Shown here: in pieces, positions 29,110-37,120 of the stretch
Numbering within the stretch: position 1 is the stretch's first letter
How the letters are laid out: each line of letters begins with the position of its first letter
Virus record (IMG/VR): IMGVR_UViG_3300033153_010024
Location: 1 to 40,277 of that record
Length of the DNA: 40,277 nt
Direction: 5' to 3' (one strand)
Source of the DNA: a virus
Notes under the pieces: model-generated
Database searches by the model: none
Told to the model about the DNA's origin: nothing
Seen by the model: only the letters and a program-made list of their open reading frames with translations
Translations under genes and position numbers: made by a program

Positions 29110-29778
29110 ATGACGCTGCTGGAAACCCTGTTCTGCAACACGCTCTACCACAAAGCCAAAAAACTAGAGCGAAAAAACAAACTACTCGAATCACAACTAG
29201 AGACACAGAAGAAGTTAACAGAGATGAACCGGAAAAACAGTGAAGCCCTACGGAAACACCGAGACATGTACATTGCACGCCTAGAACATATGCAGCAGGC
29301 ACTCGACGAAGCCATAACGATACCGACGCTGGAGATACACGTCGAAGACGAGTGGCTGTTCGACCCCTACGACGCGCCGTGGCCTATCGGCGACGTGGTC
29401 GCGGCGGATACGGAGTACTACGCGCTGCCCTACGAGACGTGGATGACGGTGCTTCCGATAATACAGGTTGAAACCGTGAAAGCGCGGGGTAAATGGATTA
29501 GAGCGATTTCCGACTGCGATAACTGGGCCACGACCATGTACGACTTCATGAGCATCCTCTTTTTGAAGGCGGGGCTCAGGAGGCAGGGGGGCTTCATGGT
29601 GGTGTGGAGCCGGACGCACGCGTTTAACGCGTTTATGGATGTGGAGGGAAAGAGTTATATATATGAGCCGCAGAACGGTAAAGTGGTGGGGTGTCTCGAC
29701 GCTAGTGAGGGGAGCTATAAGCCGCGTAAGATATGGTTCCCCGGAACCACGCCCTACAGCTTAAAGGAAGGGTCATAA
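29110..29778 (+). CDS. Coiled coil plus transglutaminase-like Cys-His domain
   Basis: 222 residues. A coiled coil fills about 15-75 (KKLERKNKLLESQLETQKKL). The C-terminal half has ISDCDNWATTMYDFMSILFL, then SRTHAFNAFMD and YIYEPQNGKV: a Cys, His and Asp/Glu-Pro order as in transglutaminase-like or papain-like folds. It might be a peptidase or amide-forming enzyme, possibly acting on host surface or proteins. The exact family is not certain. Confidence 0.6.
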   Translation: MTLLETLFCNTLYHKAKKLERKNKLLESQLETQKKLTEMNRKNSEALRKHRDMYIARLEHMQQALDEAITIPTLEIHVEDEWLFDPYDAPWPIGDVVAADTEYYALPYETWMTVLPIIQVETVKARGKWIRAISDCDNWATTMYDFMSILFLKAGLRRQGGFMVVWSRTHAFNAFMDVEGKSYIYEPQNGKVVGCLDASEGSYKPRKIWFPGTTPYSLKEGS

Positions 29779-30104
29779 TGAGGAACGATGAGCAAATCGT
29801 GGAAAAAGCGTTTGACGATTGGCGAAACTACTATTATAAACTTGATGGCCCAGATTGGTCTAATAGTGGGGACGTGCTTGAATGGGGGGCACGTCAATAT
29901 CTCCGCAGATTACTAGATGTTTACCCCTGTAATTGGTGTAACGAGTGGTTCGACACGGAGAAAGAACTATGTGAACATCTTAAAGAACACGGGTATAAAA
30001 TTGTTGAACATGAATGGAACCAAGGTTATTCTGATTATGGAAAAGTCTATTATATTCCAAAATCTGATAGTTCCGAGCAAAAGATGATAAAGGAGGAGAG
30101 GTAA
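29778..30104 (+). CDS. Small protein with C2H2 zinc finger
   Basis: 108 residues; the ATG overlaps the previous TAA by one base. CNWCNEWFDTEKELCEHLKEHGY in the middle is a C-x2-C...H-x3-H finger (ligands C54 to H74 approximately). An aromatic N terminus precedes it. A DNA-binding regulator is plausible. Confidence 0.7.
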   Translation: MRNDEQIVEKAFDDWRNYYYKLDGPDWSNSGDVLEWGARQYLRRLLDVYPCNWCNEWFDTEKELCEHLKEHGYKIVEHEWNQGYSDYGKVYYIPKSDSSEQKMIKEER

Positions 30105-30472
30105 TGAGTGAAAAATTTAGAGGTATCTTGAGTAGGTATTATGGACAGAGAGAGTGGTTGAAAGACCTTCACCCAGAAACGTTCAAGGAGCAGAAACACC
30201 TTGACAGAGGTTCACCTGAACGTGCTTACTGGCATCATGGATATATGATGGCTATCGGAGACATATTCTTTGGGGCATTCAACGGACCCGAGGATATAGC
30301 CGAACAAGTCGTAAAAGACGTAGCGGATGGAAAGGACTTCACCTGCGACGGCACAAGATTTATCCCCCCCTCATGGTATCCTAAAACAACGTTAGAGGAA
30401 CGAACATCGCGCAGAGACATCAGTAGAAAGGAGCGGGATGAGTTCTATGAGTCTTTATCCGAAACAGCTTAA
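30104..30472 (+). CDS. Hypothetical 122-residue protein
   Basis: The ATG overlaps the previous stop by one base; AAAGGAGGAGAG lies just upstream. YWHHGYMMAIGDIFFGAFNG and a C-terminal charged helix are visible. No family recognised. Confidence 0.7.
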   Translation: MSEKFRGILSRYYGQREWLKDLHPETFKEQKHLDRGSPERAYWHHGYMMAIGDIFFGAFNGPEDIAEQVVKDVADGKDFTCDGTRFIPPSWYPKTTLEERTSRRDISRKERDEFYESLSETA

Positions 30473-30486
30473 AGGAAGTGTGAGAA

Positions 30487-30687
30487 ATGAGTGAAATAGA
30501 AAGAATAAGGGCTGAACTTGATGATTTGCTAAAGTCTTTGGAAACACAACATTCAGAGTTGAAGGCTACAAAAAAAACACTACAACAGTGGCGTTCCAAA
30601 GAAACCGTGATAAGGAATAACATCCTCAATTTTTCCAAGAAAATTAAGGCACTCTACGTTGAGTTGGGTGATTACCTTGAAGAATAA
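30487..30687 (+). CDS. Coiled-coil protein, 66 residues
   Basis: ATG at 30487 with AAAGGAAGTG upstream. Entirely helical heptads (ERIRAELDDLLKSLETQHSE), likely an oligomerisation or adaptor peptide. Confidence 0.7.
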   Translation: MSEIERIRAELDDLLKSLETQHSELKATKKTLQQWRSKETVIRNNILNFSKKIKALYVELGDYLEE

Positions 30688-30714
30688 GCAGAGCACCGTA
30701 GAGGAGATGGAAGA

Positions 30715-31002
30715 ATGAGAGACTGGGAAAAAATTAAAGATGATCCTTATCTAGTGGAGCGATATGTAAAATACTTGGAGAAGGAATCAAAGGTTAGAGA
30801 TTGTTTTCATATTAATTCGTTTACGGCACAGATGATGAAGAAGGCATTCTTGGTTTATGGTGAAGATTACGATATATCCCATATTGAGTTGGGGGTTGCC
30901 CCTGATAGATGGGTAAAAATAGTCTTTGGTAGACACATACCTGAATGTAGTGCAGGGGAAGCTTCTGATAGTCCCAAGCAAAGCACCATAGAGGCGAAGT
31001 AA
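30715..31002 (+). CDS. Hypothetical 95-residue protein
   Basis: ATG at 30715 with GAGGAGATGG upstream. KIKDDPYLVERYVKYLEKES is helical, and a mixed domain follows (YDISHIELGVAPDRWVKIVF). The upstream 20 bases (CAGAGCACCGTAGAGGAGATG) are echoed before the next gene (AAAGCACCATAGAGGCGAAG), a repeated translation-start segment. Confidence 0.65.
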   Translation: MRDWEKIKDDPYLVERYVKYLEKESKVRDCFHINSFTAQMMKKAFLVYGEDYDISHIELGVAPDRWVKIVFGRHIPECSAGEASDSPKQSTIEAK

Positions 31003-31580
31003 TGGGTCTGTTCAACAAGCTGTTTGGGGCAGAAAAATATTTAAAAGAACAGCCCATCCCAAGCGGACACACGGGGCTCTACCTCAAACTCAGGGAGAGA
31101 ACCCCGCAGATACGATACAAATATGAAAGATACGACAACCGCGAGGACTGTTCATGGATGTCGCTGACGGCGTACAGCGACGCCGCGCTCTTCAAGCTAA
31201 TGTTGGACGAGTTCCGCTCTAATAGAATAGACTCGGTAACCGTCTACAACTTAGAGGGGCTACAGGTTCTGGACGCCGTGTTTGAAGACGTTATACGCCC
31301 GGCGCTCAGCCGCAGCGTCTTCCGCATCAAGATACATATAAGAGACCCGTCGATCTACCCGGCGTGGCTGAAAAGCGAAACATACAGGTTGATTCAGATG
31401 GAGCAGGAGAAAACAGTACAGGAACACAGAAAATGCGTGTTCCTGGACCTCACGTGCCCGTTCTTGAAGCGTATGGAGGTAAGAACTCGGGGTGATCTTG
31501 AGCGTTATCTTAAGGTGCTGCCGGACTACTGTAGGAACTGCGGCAACAGGCCTAACCAAACCGAGGGGGAGAGCGAATAG
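31002..31580 (+). CDS. Hypothetical 192-residue protein with C-terminal Cys motif
   Basis: ATG overlaps the preceding TAA by one base. An alpha/beta body (WMSLTAYSDAALFKLMLDEF, VTVYNLEGLQVLDAVFEDVI) is followed by CVFLDLTCPF and DYCRNCGNR, a probable zinc site. No family recognised. Confidence 0.7.
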   Translation: MGLFNKLFGAEKYLKEQPIPSGHTGLYLKLRERTPQIRYKYERYDNREDCSWMSLTAYSDAALFKLMLDEFRSNRIDSVTVYNLEGLQVLDAVFEDVIRPALSRSVFRIKIHIRDPSIYPAWLKSETYRLIQMEQEKTVQEHRKCVFLDLTCPFLKRMEVRTRGDLERYLKVLPDYCRNCGNRPNQTEGESE

Positions 31581-31967
31581 ATGCAAAAGAAGATGCAAAC
31601 GATAGATGAAAAGATAGATGAGTTATTCATAACCACCCCGCGAGAAGTAATAGAGAAAGAAAGACGGCGATTAATCAAATTAAAAAACGCAGGCGATCCC
31701 TGGTGGGAAACTCCGGGGCGTTCAAACTGGGCGAGAAGGGCGTTTGGTGAAACTTTAACTGAAGTTCCCGCAGAGGAACTGTTTCCATGGTGGTATGAAC
31801 CGGAGGTATCGTGTCAAATATGTGGGCAAAGGTTAGGGATAGACGAGCCTATGGTTTCAATGAAGTTCTCTTTCTGCGGAGAGTATGGTTGTGGATTGAA
31901 TATGCATTTACGTTGTCCTAGACTAGAAGAACTTTATGATGGTTACCGGGAAAAGGTAGGTGGTTAA
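31581..31967 (+). CDS. Protein with RING-like zinc motif
   Basis: 128 residues. An N-terminal helix and WWETPGRSNWARRAF precede CQICGQRLG, CGEYGCGLNMHLRC, a Cys/His arrangement like a small RING or B-box. Starts directly after the previous stop. The function is not known. Confidence 0.65.
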   Translation: MQKKMQTIDEKIDELFITTPREVIEKERRRLIKLKNAGDPWWETPGRSNWARRAFGETLTEVPAEELFPWWYEPEVSCQICGQRLGIDEPMVSMKFSFCGEYGCGLNMHLRCPRLEELYDGYREKVGG

Positions 31968-31969
31968 CG

Positions 31970-32170
31970 ATGGTGGATAAATGCCCCAGCATAGATAAAG
32001 GAACAGCGTATATGCAGGACGAGGACTTGAAAGCCTTTCTTCCATACAGCAGAGAATACGTGTTGTTCATCGACACTGTGAAGGGGAGAACGGTGGAGGT
32101 TCACCCAGACCTTATAAAGCAGATTTATGATGCTCTATCCACAACAAAGAACGAGGAGGAGGATGGCTGA
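31970..32170 (+). CDS. Hypothetical 66-residue protein
   Basis: ATG two bases after the previous stop. Contains LPYSREYVLFIDTVKGRTVE, then a helix and acidic end. No family recognised. Confidence 0.6.
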   Translation: MVDKCPSIDKGTAYMQDEDLKAFLPYSREYVLFIDTVKGRTVEVHPDLIKQIYDALSTTKNEEEDG

Positions 32171-32628
32171 TGGATATACTGGATAGACAGCTAACAATTG
32201 CACTGGTTTGTGCGGTGTTCCTCGGGCTCGGCGTCACGTGTCTAAGTCTAACCGGGTTTTTTGGCAGAACCACAAATGAACCCGTATCCTATGAACTATA
32301 CTACGCGTCCGTCCCGTTCGGCGTATTCATGAGCAAAGGAGAATTGGATGGGGTGATGTTTCTCGGCTTTGGAGGTATAAGAGGCGAATTTACAACCAGT
32401 GAAAACTATATCCTTAAATACTTTGATGGGGGACAGCTAAAAACGGCTATAGTTGATTCACGGATGTGTCCAATAGTTTGTGACGGTACGTTCAGAGTAG
32501 AGATCACTGAGCGGTGTAACATGATGGGGGATGAAGATCATTTGAGGTATTATACCTACGTTGTGTACGTTCCGTCGCTTCCAACGTTAAACCAGACGAT
32601 GACAACGGAGTGGCAGAGCATTGGCTGA
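32170..32628 (+). CDS. Membrane-anchored or exported protein
   Basis: 152 residues. A hydrophobic helix at about 8-30 (TIALVCAVFLGLGVTCLSLT) is followed by a beta-rich domain (SYELYYASVPFGVFMSKGEL, LRYYTYVVYVPS). It looks like a signal anchor with an outside domain, so it may act at the cell surface. ATG overlaps the previous stop by one base. Confidence 0.65.
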   Translation: MDILDRQLTIALVCAVFLGLGVTCLSLTGFFGRTTNEPVSYELYYASVPFGVFMSKGELDGVMFLGFGGIRGEFTTSENYILKYFDGGQLKTAIVDSRMCPIVCDGTFRVEITERCNMMGDEDHLRYYTYVVYVPSLPTLNQTMTTEWQSIG

Positions 32629-32786
32629 TAAACACAGCCACGCCTTACAGTTCGGGGGAGGGGCGACACACGGCGTACAGGATCGAGATTGGCGACGGGG
32701 CGGTGTCCAATAGATGAGTTCTGATGCTTCACCCCACAACAGTGATAGGGATGGAAAGATGAACAGAAAGAGAGGTGGGATAACTT
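32629..32786 (+). other. Gap with two possible micro-ORFs
   Basis: A 30-codon frame from TTG at 32621 to about 32712 and a 26-codon frame from ATG at 32714 to 32792 fill this stretch with small overlaps to their neighbours. Neither has a clear ribosome site, so they are only possible. Confidence 0.3.
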
Positions 32787-32966
32787 TTGAGTGAGAAAAC
32801 GTTGAAAGAGCTAGAGGAAACAGCACACACCTTCGCAGAGATGTCACGCAACGAAGACGACACCAAAAACCTGTTCTGGCTCGGAATATGGACGGGAATA
32901 ATGACCGCAGTAGCGGCAGTGAAAGAGGATTCACCCATGTTTAACCAGAAACGTGACGTGGAATGA
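32787..32966 (+). CDS. Hypothetical 59-residue helical protein
   Basis: TTG start at 32787 with AGAGGTGGGA upstream; the stop overlaps the next ATG by 4 bases. Mostly helical (SEKTLKELEETAHTFAEMSR), with a hydrophobic stretch LFWLGIWTGIMTAVAAV that might touch a membrane. Confidence 0.55.
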   Translation: MSEKTLKELEETAHTFAEMSRNEDDTKNLFWLGIWTGIMTAVAAVKEDSPMFNQKRDVE

Positions 32967-33310
32967 TAACAGACATAGTGTTTGACTCCGACAAAGAAAC
33001 CCTCTTCGGAAGACCGCCACAAGACAACCCCCAGCTCATAACAGCCTACGACGGTGAAACCGGCGCGGTGAAACTCGAAACAAGCGTAGATGACGGTCGC
33101 CGGCTGTGGTACTCCGTCGTCTGCATCCTGTCCGCCTGGACGGTTATACGGGCGGCTAACAGGTTTGACGATATGTGGATAATAGGTAGAAGGCTTCCCT
33201 CCTTGTGGGGTAGGCTTTGTGGAGAAAAGGCGGTGGAGGTGTTTAGGTTTCAGCCAAGCCACTGGGGTGGCTTCATCATGGAGTATGTCACAGAAAACGG
33301 ATATGGTTGA
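32963..33310 (+). CDS. Hypothetical 115-residue protein
   Basis: The ATG overlaps the previous TGA. Acidic N terminus (MITDIVFDSDKETLFGRPPQ), a hydrophobic helix (SVVCILSAWTVIRAAN) and an aromatic end (WGGFIMEYVTENGYG). No family recognised. Confidence 0.6.
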   Translation: MITDIVFDSDKETLFGRPPQDNPQLITAYDGETGAVKLETSVDDGRRLWYSVVCILSAWTVIRAANRFDDMWIIGRRLPSLWGRLCGEKAVEVFRFQPSHWGGFIMEYVTENGYG

Positions 33311-33317
33311 TGCAAGA

Positions 33318-33548
33318 ATGAAAAAATGCTATATTTTGTTACGATATGATTGCTGTAAAGACAAGAACTCGATTGAACTTGTAGGATTCGCTAAAACACA
33401 AACGGAGGCTTATAACCTTTCCCACGAAACGGCGTTATTTCCAGAATACATAATTAACTGGTTTGGCGTAGACATAAACGATGAGGACTATGAAACAATC
33501 CCCTGGGGGTTAACGCCCTTTTATAAATACATGGACTCGATCTTATAG
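33318..33548 (+). CDS. Hypothetical 76-residue protein
   Basis: The ATG at 33318 is chosen as the first start past the previous stop; an ATG at 33303 overlaps it. An alternating hydrophobic start (CYILLRYDCCKDKN) and a helix (AKTQTEAYNLSHETALF) form an alpha/beta pattern. No family recognised. Confidence 0.6.
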   Translation: MKKCYILLRYDCCKDKNSIELVGFAKTQTEAYNLSHETALFPEYIINWFGVDINDEDYETIPWGLTPFYKYMDSIL

Positions 33549-33570
33549 GTTAACCTAGAAGAGTGATAAG

Positions 33571-33831
33571 ATGACAAAATGGTGGGTCGAACTGCATGAG
33601 CAGATAATCATAGCGGACACTGAGCAAGAAGCACTAGAAAAATTTAGGGCTTTTCTCAAGGCACTAGGTGATAGCGAAATCTACACCAAAAAAGAAGAGG
33701 TTTATTCCAACCCTCAATTAGATGAATACGTTACAATTTGGAAGTATTCTCTAGGCAAACGTCGCCTCAGCGCGGCGCCATCCGATAACTTTATATACCA
33801 CACAGCGGACACATACGTGACGCAAAGATGA
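33571..33831 (+). CDS. Hypothetical 86-residue protein
   Basis: ATG with AGAAGAG upstream. KWWVELHEQIIIADTEQEAL is a beta-helix start similar in layout to the preceding protein. Its 3' end carries the TATA box (ACTTTATATACC, 33788-33799) of the next gene. Confidence 0.65.
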   Translation: MTKWWVELHEQIIIADTEQEALEKFRAFLKALGDSEIYTKKEEVYSNPQLDEYVTIWKYSLGKRRLSAAPSDNFIYHTADTYVTQR

Positions 33832-34355
33832 GCGACGAAATAATCTACTGCTTCAACGGAAAAGAATGCATCTACACAAACGAGTGCCCAATGTACAACG
33901 CCGCACTCGGAATCTGCCGACTAGAACCCCTCAAAACCTACAGAGTAGAGGGAACCCCCGCGAAAACCAGACAACCCCCAGCCAGAGCACCATCACCGAG
34001 GACGCCGGAGAACATCCCCTACCGGGAAGAAATCCCCGAAATCATCTCAACGTGGAACACAAACCAGTACGGCAAATCCGCGAACAGCGCCGACTACCCC
34101 GAACTAACAGAAGCCATACGCCGCAGCTACCAGGGACGCCTAGACTACGGAGACTTCTACTTCAAGCTAGGCGGAGACAACGAGAACTTCATCAACTACT
34201 CGGAGAGAGCGTTCCGCGACCCGGATGGGCCGCCGAGCGAGGGGCAGGTGAAGCTCGCCGAGAAGCGGGGGGTCGCTGTGCCTGCGGGGGCCACTAAGAG
34301 GGAGGTGAGTGTTCTTCTCTCTGAGGCGGAGCTTGAGGGTCGTCGAGGTAAATAA
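33828..34355 (+). CDS. Cys-motif protein with C-terminal SAP-like segment
   Basis: 175 residues, ATG overlapping the previous stop by 4 bases and also served by its own TATA box. N-terminal CFNGKECIYTNECPMYNAAL GIC supplies four or five Cys residues. A Pro-rich linker follows. The C terminus (PPSEGQVKLAEKRGVAVPAG, then TKREVSVLLSE) resembles the short helix-turn segment found at the ends of phage DNA-binding and recombination proteins. A T-run terminator (34358-34366) follows. Confidence 0.6.
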   Translation: MSDEIIYCFNGKECIYTNECPMYNAALGICRLEPLKTYRVEGTPAKTRQPPARAPSPRTPENIPYREEIPEIISTWNTNQYGKSANSADYPELTEAIRRSYQGRLDYGDFYFKLGGDNENFINYSERAFRDPDGPPSEGQVKLAEKRGVAVPAGATKREVSVLLSEAELEGRRGK

Positions 34356-34373
34356 CTTTTTTTTCACCGCAAC

Positions 34374-34407
34374 GCTTAAATACCTCATCACTGACACATA
34401 CAGTGAT
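34374..34407 (+). promoter_or_regulatory. Promoter with dyad operator candidate
   Basis: TATA box GCTTAAATACC (34373-34383) is followed by ATCACTG (34387-34393) and CAGTGAT (34401-34407), a perfect 7-base inverted repeat with a 7-base spacer lying over the predicted transcription start. A protein dimer bound here would block initiation. Confidence 0.55.
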
Positions 34408-34477
34408 ACATGTGGTATGGAGATAGACACCAACAAACTAGAAGAATGTACGCTATGACGGTTCCGGGGTAACAACC

Positions 34478-34669
34478 ATGAATAAAAAATATATGTTCAC
34501 GTGTAAAATATGTGGAAAAGACGCCATTCGACAGCACGGTAATCAAATATATTGTAAGCCGTGCGTAAAAGAACTAGGATATTACCGAATTATGAAGCGT
34601 CTTCACCCCGAAAAATATCAGGAAATAATTAGGAAAAACAATGAGCGTAGAAAGAGGAAAAACAAATGA
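34478..34669 (+). CDS. Basic single zinc ribbon protein, 63 residues
   Basis: CKICGKDAIRQHGNQIYCKPC is a complete C-x2-C...C-x2-C site; the rest is a very basic helix (RMKRLHPEK-type, ending NNERRKRKNK). Likely binds nucleic acid. The micro-ORFs between the promoter and this gene (34410-34472) are not supported. Its stop overlaps the next start by 4 bases. Confidence 0.7.
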   Translation: MNKKYMFTCKICGKDAIRQHGNQIYCKPCVKELGYYRIMKRLHPEKYQEIIRKNNERRKRKNK

Positions 34670-34731
34670 AACGCCCAGACTGTGGTACAGCGGTGGAGCG
34701 TAGAGGTAGCGTGAGCCACGGTGAGTCTTGA
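34666..34731 (+). CDS. Possible micro-protein, 21 residues
   Basis: The ATG overlaps the preceding TGA by 4 bases (MKRPDCGTAVERRGSVSHGE). The overlap is the only support; the next gene begins inside it. Confidence 0.3.
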   Translation: MKRPDCGTAVERRGSVSHGES

Positions 34732-34975
34732 GGATACGCCGCCCGTGCCGCCCAGCGCGTTGGAGATGGGCGACAAAGTGTTCACGCTGCCCCCGGGGAA
34801 AGCCAACCTGTTTATGTCGTTTAAAGCGGAGGACGCATACTTTATGAACCATTATAAGGACGGGCTGTACTATTGCGTGGAGCACGTGGCGCCTAACCCG
34901 ATACATGGCGACAGGGGCGTCATAATCGTGCATTTTGGGCCGATCAGCCGGAGGGACGAGTTTGTCCCGAGATAG
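34721..34975 (+). CDS. Hypothetical 84-residue protein
   Basis: GTG at 34721. A Pro-rich start (LEDTPPVPPSALEMGDKVFT) and a beta-rich body (YYCVEHVAPNPIHGDRGVII) suggest a small barrel. No family recognised. Confidence 0.6.
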   Translation: MSLEDTPPVPPSALEMGDKVFTLPPGKANLFMSFKAEDAYFMNHYKDGLYYCVEHVAPNPIHGDRGVIIVHFGPISRRDEFVPR

Positions 34976-34978
34976 GAA

Positions 34979-34991
34979 AATTTATATAATG
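34979..34991 (+). promoter_or_regulatory. TATA box of the phosphoesterase gene
   Basis: AAATTTATATAAT lies about 32 bases before the ATG at 35018, directly after the previous stop. Confidence 0.65.
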
Positions 34992-35017
34992 TTAGGCATA
35001 GGTTAGGGTAGGTCGTT

Positions 35018-35992
35018 ATGCATAACGATGATAATGTTTCGGGGGTTGTCCTTGACCGGGACTGGGAGCGTTTCTATGACTGGACTCTACCGCTTCTGAA
35101 GGTACGTAAGACCCGTTACCTGAAGGGAAAAGAGATAGACAGCAAGGTGGAGAGCTACGGCGAGTTTATGCCGATGGGCGACTTCCACATCGGGCACGAC
35201 GCCCACGCCGTGAACCCGTTTAACGCCTACCTGAACTTCCTGAAAGACCACCCGCACATCATGATCGGGTTGATGGGCGACTATATAGAATATGCTATAA
35301 ACTCCCCGTATATTCAGAACGAGACACAGCTACCCGACGAACAGATCGACCACTTCGTGAAGGCGTTGAAGCCGTTCGCGAAGCGAATAAAATTCATCCT
35401 GTGGGGGAACCACGAGGAGCGGTACGCGCGTAGCACCAAGTCTAACAGGCTGATACCGGGGCTCGCGCGGGAGATCGGTGTGGGTGAGGACTGCTACGTG
35501 GGCTCCCCCCAGCGCGGCGTAAGCTTCGTGTTGAAGGCGGGGGAGAAAAAGTATGGGTGCTACGCGCACCACAGCCGATCCGGGGCGGTGATTAACAAGA
35601 CGCTTCAACTCCGGCGCAGCGGCTCAAACATCCGGGCGGCGGTTATCATGCACGGGCATACGCACCACCTCGGCTACGAGCAGAGAACCATCCGTGAACT
35701 CACGGAGAACGGACGCGTGACTCGACGCCAGTGGCTTGTGTCTACGGGGTGCTTCATGAAGGACGCGGGGTACGCGGAGGCTAGGAGCTACCCGTTGAAC
35801 GTGGTGGGTGCGCCGCTGCTCAGGTTCTACGCGGATCACGGGAAGATCGAGTTTGACGATATTTCGACGGAGTACAAGGATTATCTTGTGAGGGGCGGCA
35901 TAGCGTTCCCCGGCGCGAGGGTGGGTGTGGTGAACTGGGATGGTATTCGTAAAATAGAAAAGTTTGGGGTTCAAAGAAAATGTCTTTTGTAG
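35018..35992 (+). CDS. Calcineurin-like metallophosphoesterase
   Basis: 324 residues with the complete two-metal motif set: GDFHIGH at 54-60, GDYIE at 87-91, GNHEE at 130-134, a His pair in YAHHSR and HGHTHH near residue 213. Such enzymes cut phosphodiester bonds in DNA, nucleotides or cyclic dinucleotides; in viruses they serve DNA processing or counter-defence. The large size and Asn-His-Glu-Glu motif are typical of phage members of unknown substrate. Confidence 0.85.
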   Translation: MHNDDNVSGVVLDRDWERFYDWTLPLLKVRKTRYLKGKEIDSKVESYGEFMPMGDFHIGHDAHAVNPFNAYLNFLKDHPHIMIGLMGDYIEYAINSPYIQNETQLPDEQIDHFVKALKPFAKRIKFILWGNHEERYARSTKSNRLIPGLAREIGVGEDCYVGSPQRGVSFVLKAGEKKYGCYAHHSRSGAVINKTLQLRRSGSNIRAAVIMHGHTHHLGYEQRTIRELTENGRVTRRQWLVSTGCFMKDAGYAEARSYPLNVVGAPLLRFYADHGKIEFDDISTEYKDYLVRGGIAFPGARVGVVNWDGIRKIEKFGVQRKCLL

Positions 35993-36273
35993 AAATAGAG
36001 AAGATAAACAGGGGGTGGGTTAGGATACATGAAAAGGGGTTAACCATCTCAAAGGATATTCGAGAGAAACATTTTAAAAACAAAAAAGTTAAAATTTTTT
36101 TTGATGAAGATAACTTGTTGTTAGGTTTAAAGCCTTCGGCGGAAGGGTATAAAATGTCAAACTATGGATTTATAAAATGTGCCAAACTGCCAAACATTGG
36201 AACCGGGGAGCATCGGGCGGTTTGGTCTTCAGAGAAAAACATGATCATACTAGATTTAAAGACAGATGAGTAG
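35980..36273 (+). CDS. Hypothetical 97-residue basic protein
   Basis: The ATG overlaps the phosphoesterase end by 13 bases. WVRIHEKGLTISKDIREKHF and VKIFFDEDNLLLGLKPS read like an AbrB-type swapped-hairpin or a small beta protein; the rest is Lys-rich. Clearly richer in A/T than the gene before it. Confidence 0.6.
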   Translation: MSFVEIEKINRGWVRIHEKGLTISKDIREKHFKNKKVKIFFDEDNLLLGLKPSAEGYKMSNYGFIKCAKLPNIGTGEHRAVWSSEKNMIILDLKTDE

Positions 36274-36412
36274 CCCCACACTAGCCCCACCAAACCCTTT
36301 TAAACCAGAGCCTAATCTTCATCACCGCAAACCTCACCGACAGAATAGAAACCCTGGAAGAAGCCAACCACAAAAGTTAAATACACCCACCCACCAACCA
36401 TACACGGGGAAA
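36274..36412 (+). promoter_or_regulatory. Gap with two TATA-like boxes
   Basis: CCTTTTAAACC (36295-36305) and AAAGTTAAATAC (36373-36384). The second lies about 34 bases before the ATG at 36413. Between them a short frame without a normal start codon is seen. Confidence 0.4.
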
Positions 36413-36616
36413 ATGAAAGCCCGAATAGAAACAACATACCGGTACGGAACCATATTCGAGGTATGGGCCCCCGTCCACAGGTGCAAAACCCTAGACCAGG
36501 CAGTGCAGTATTGCGCCGACGAAGGCTACGCACTAGACCCGGAGCTGGTGGAGCACCTGCGGACAGTCTACACAGTCGAGCCGGAGGAGGACAGGGAGTA
36601 CAGTGTCAGGTGGTGA
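36413..36616 (+). CDS. Hypothetical 67-residue protein
   Basis: ATG at 36413 chosen because of the TATA box and GGGGAAA upstream; the frame upstream has shadow-like composition. A beta start (RIETTYRYGTIFEVWAPVHR) and a helix (CKTLDQAVQYCADEG) are visible. Confidence 0.6.
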   Translation: MKARIETTYRYGTIFEVWAPVHRCKTLDQAVQYCADEGYALDPELVEHLRTVYTVEPEEDREYSVRW

Positions 36617-36773
36617 CGTGCACCTCGGCTACGGGTACCTGCTGGGGATAGTGAACCTTGTTCGCCGTGAGGTGCGCTGTGGGGGTGATCCTCGCGCCGT
36701 CGTTGAGGCGGTGGAGGAGCTTGTGTATTGTGAGCGGGTCAGCGAGATGCTCAGGGAGTTCAACCTAGAATGA
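36603..36773 (+). CDS. Hypothetical 56-residue helical protein
   Basis: GTG at 36603 with AGGGAG 5 bases upstream; overlaps its neighbours by 14 and 4 bases. Helical (YLLGIVNLVRREVRCGGDPR, then AVVEAVEELVYCERV). No family recognised. Confidence 0.55.
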   Translation: MSGGDVHLGYGYLLGIVNLVRREVRCGGDPRAVVEAVEELVYCERVSEMLREFNLE

Positions 36774-37120
36774 TGGAGAAGAGGGTTAGAGACAAAATCT
36801 TGGAGGTAGCTAGAGAACACGGCGACGACCTAGAAGGCTTGGCCCATGGAGCGTTATGGGGGTACGTGCTGGAACACGGTGAACGATTCGCCTCGTTCTT
36901 CGGTGAACTCTATGCGGAGGGAGACACAGTTCAGATGTTCACGTTGCCGCTGAAAAAGTATTGCCCTCAATGTGAGATAAACCTGATAAATCTTGCTCAC
37001 TGCCGAGAGTCTAAGCCAAACAAGTATGATAACAAGATGGTTCTTACGTTCCATCAGGACTGGCTTGGCGGAGATGTGTGGCATCTTCATAAGATAGAGT
37101 GGGGTGACTACGGAAAATGA
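36770..37120 (+). CDS. Hypothetical 116-residue protein
   Basis: ATG overlaps the previous TGA by 4 bases. A helical N-terminal half (KILEVAREHGDDLEGLAHGA) is followed by a part with CPQCEINLINLAHC, possibly a zinc site, and Trp-rich end. Confidence 0.65.
   Translation: MMEKRVRDKILEVAREHGDDLEGLAHGALWGYVLEHGERFASFFGELYAEGDTVQMFTLPLKKYCPQCEINLINLAHCRESKPNKYDNKMVLTFHQDWLGGDVWHLHKIEWGDYGK

Noticed and set aside
30690-31005. Repeated start segment AGCACC(G/A)TAGAGG as a mobile repeat
   Set aside because: Two short copies next to ribosome sites are better explained by duplication of a translation start region than by an element.
34410-34472. Micro-ORFs of 20 and 13 codons after the dyad operator
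   Set aside because: No motif, no conserved overlap with the next gene and weak start context; they more likely form the leader.
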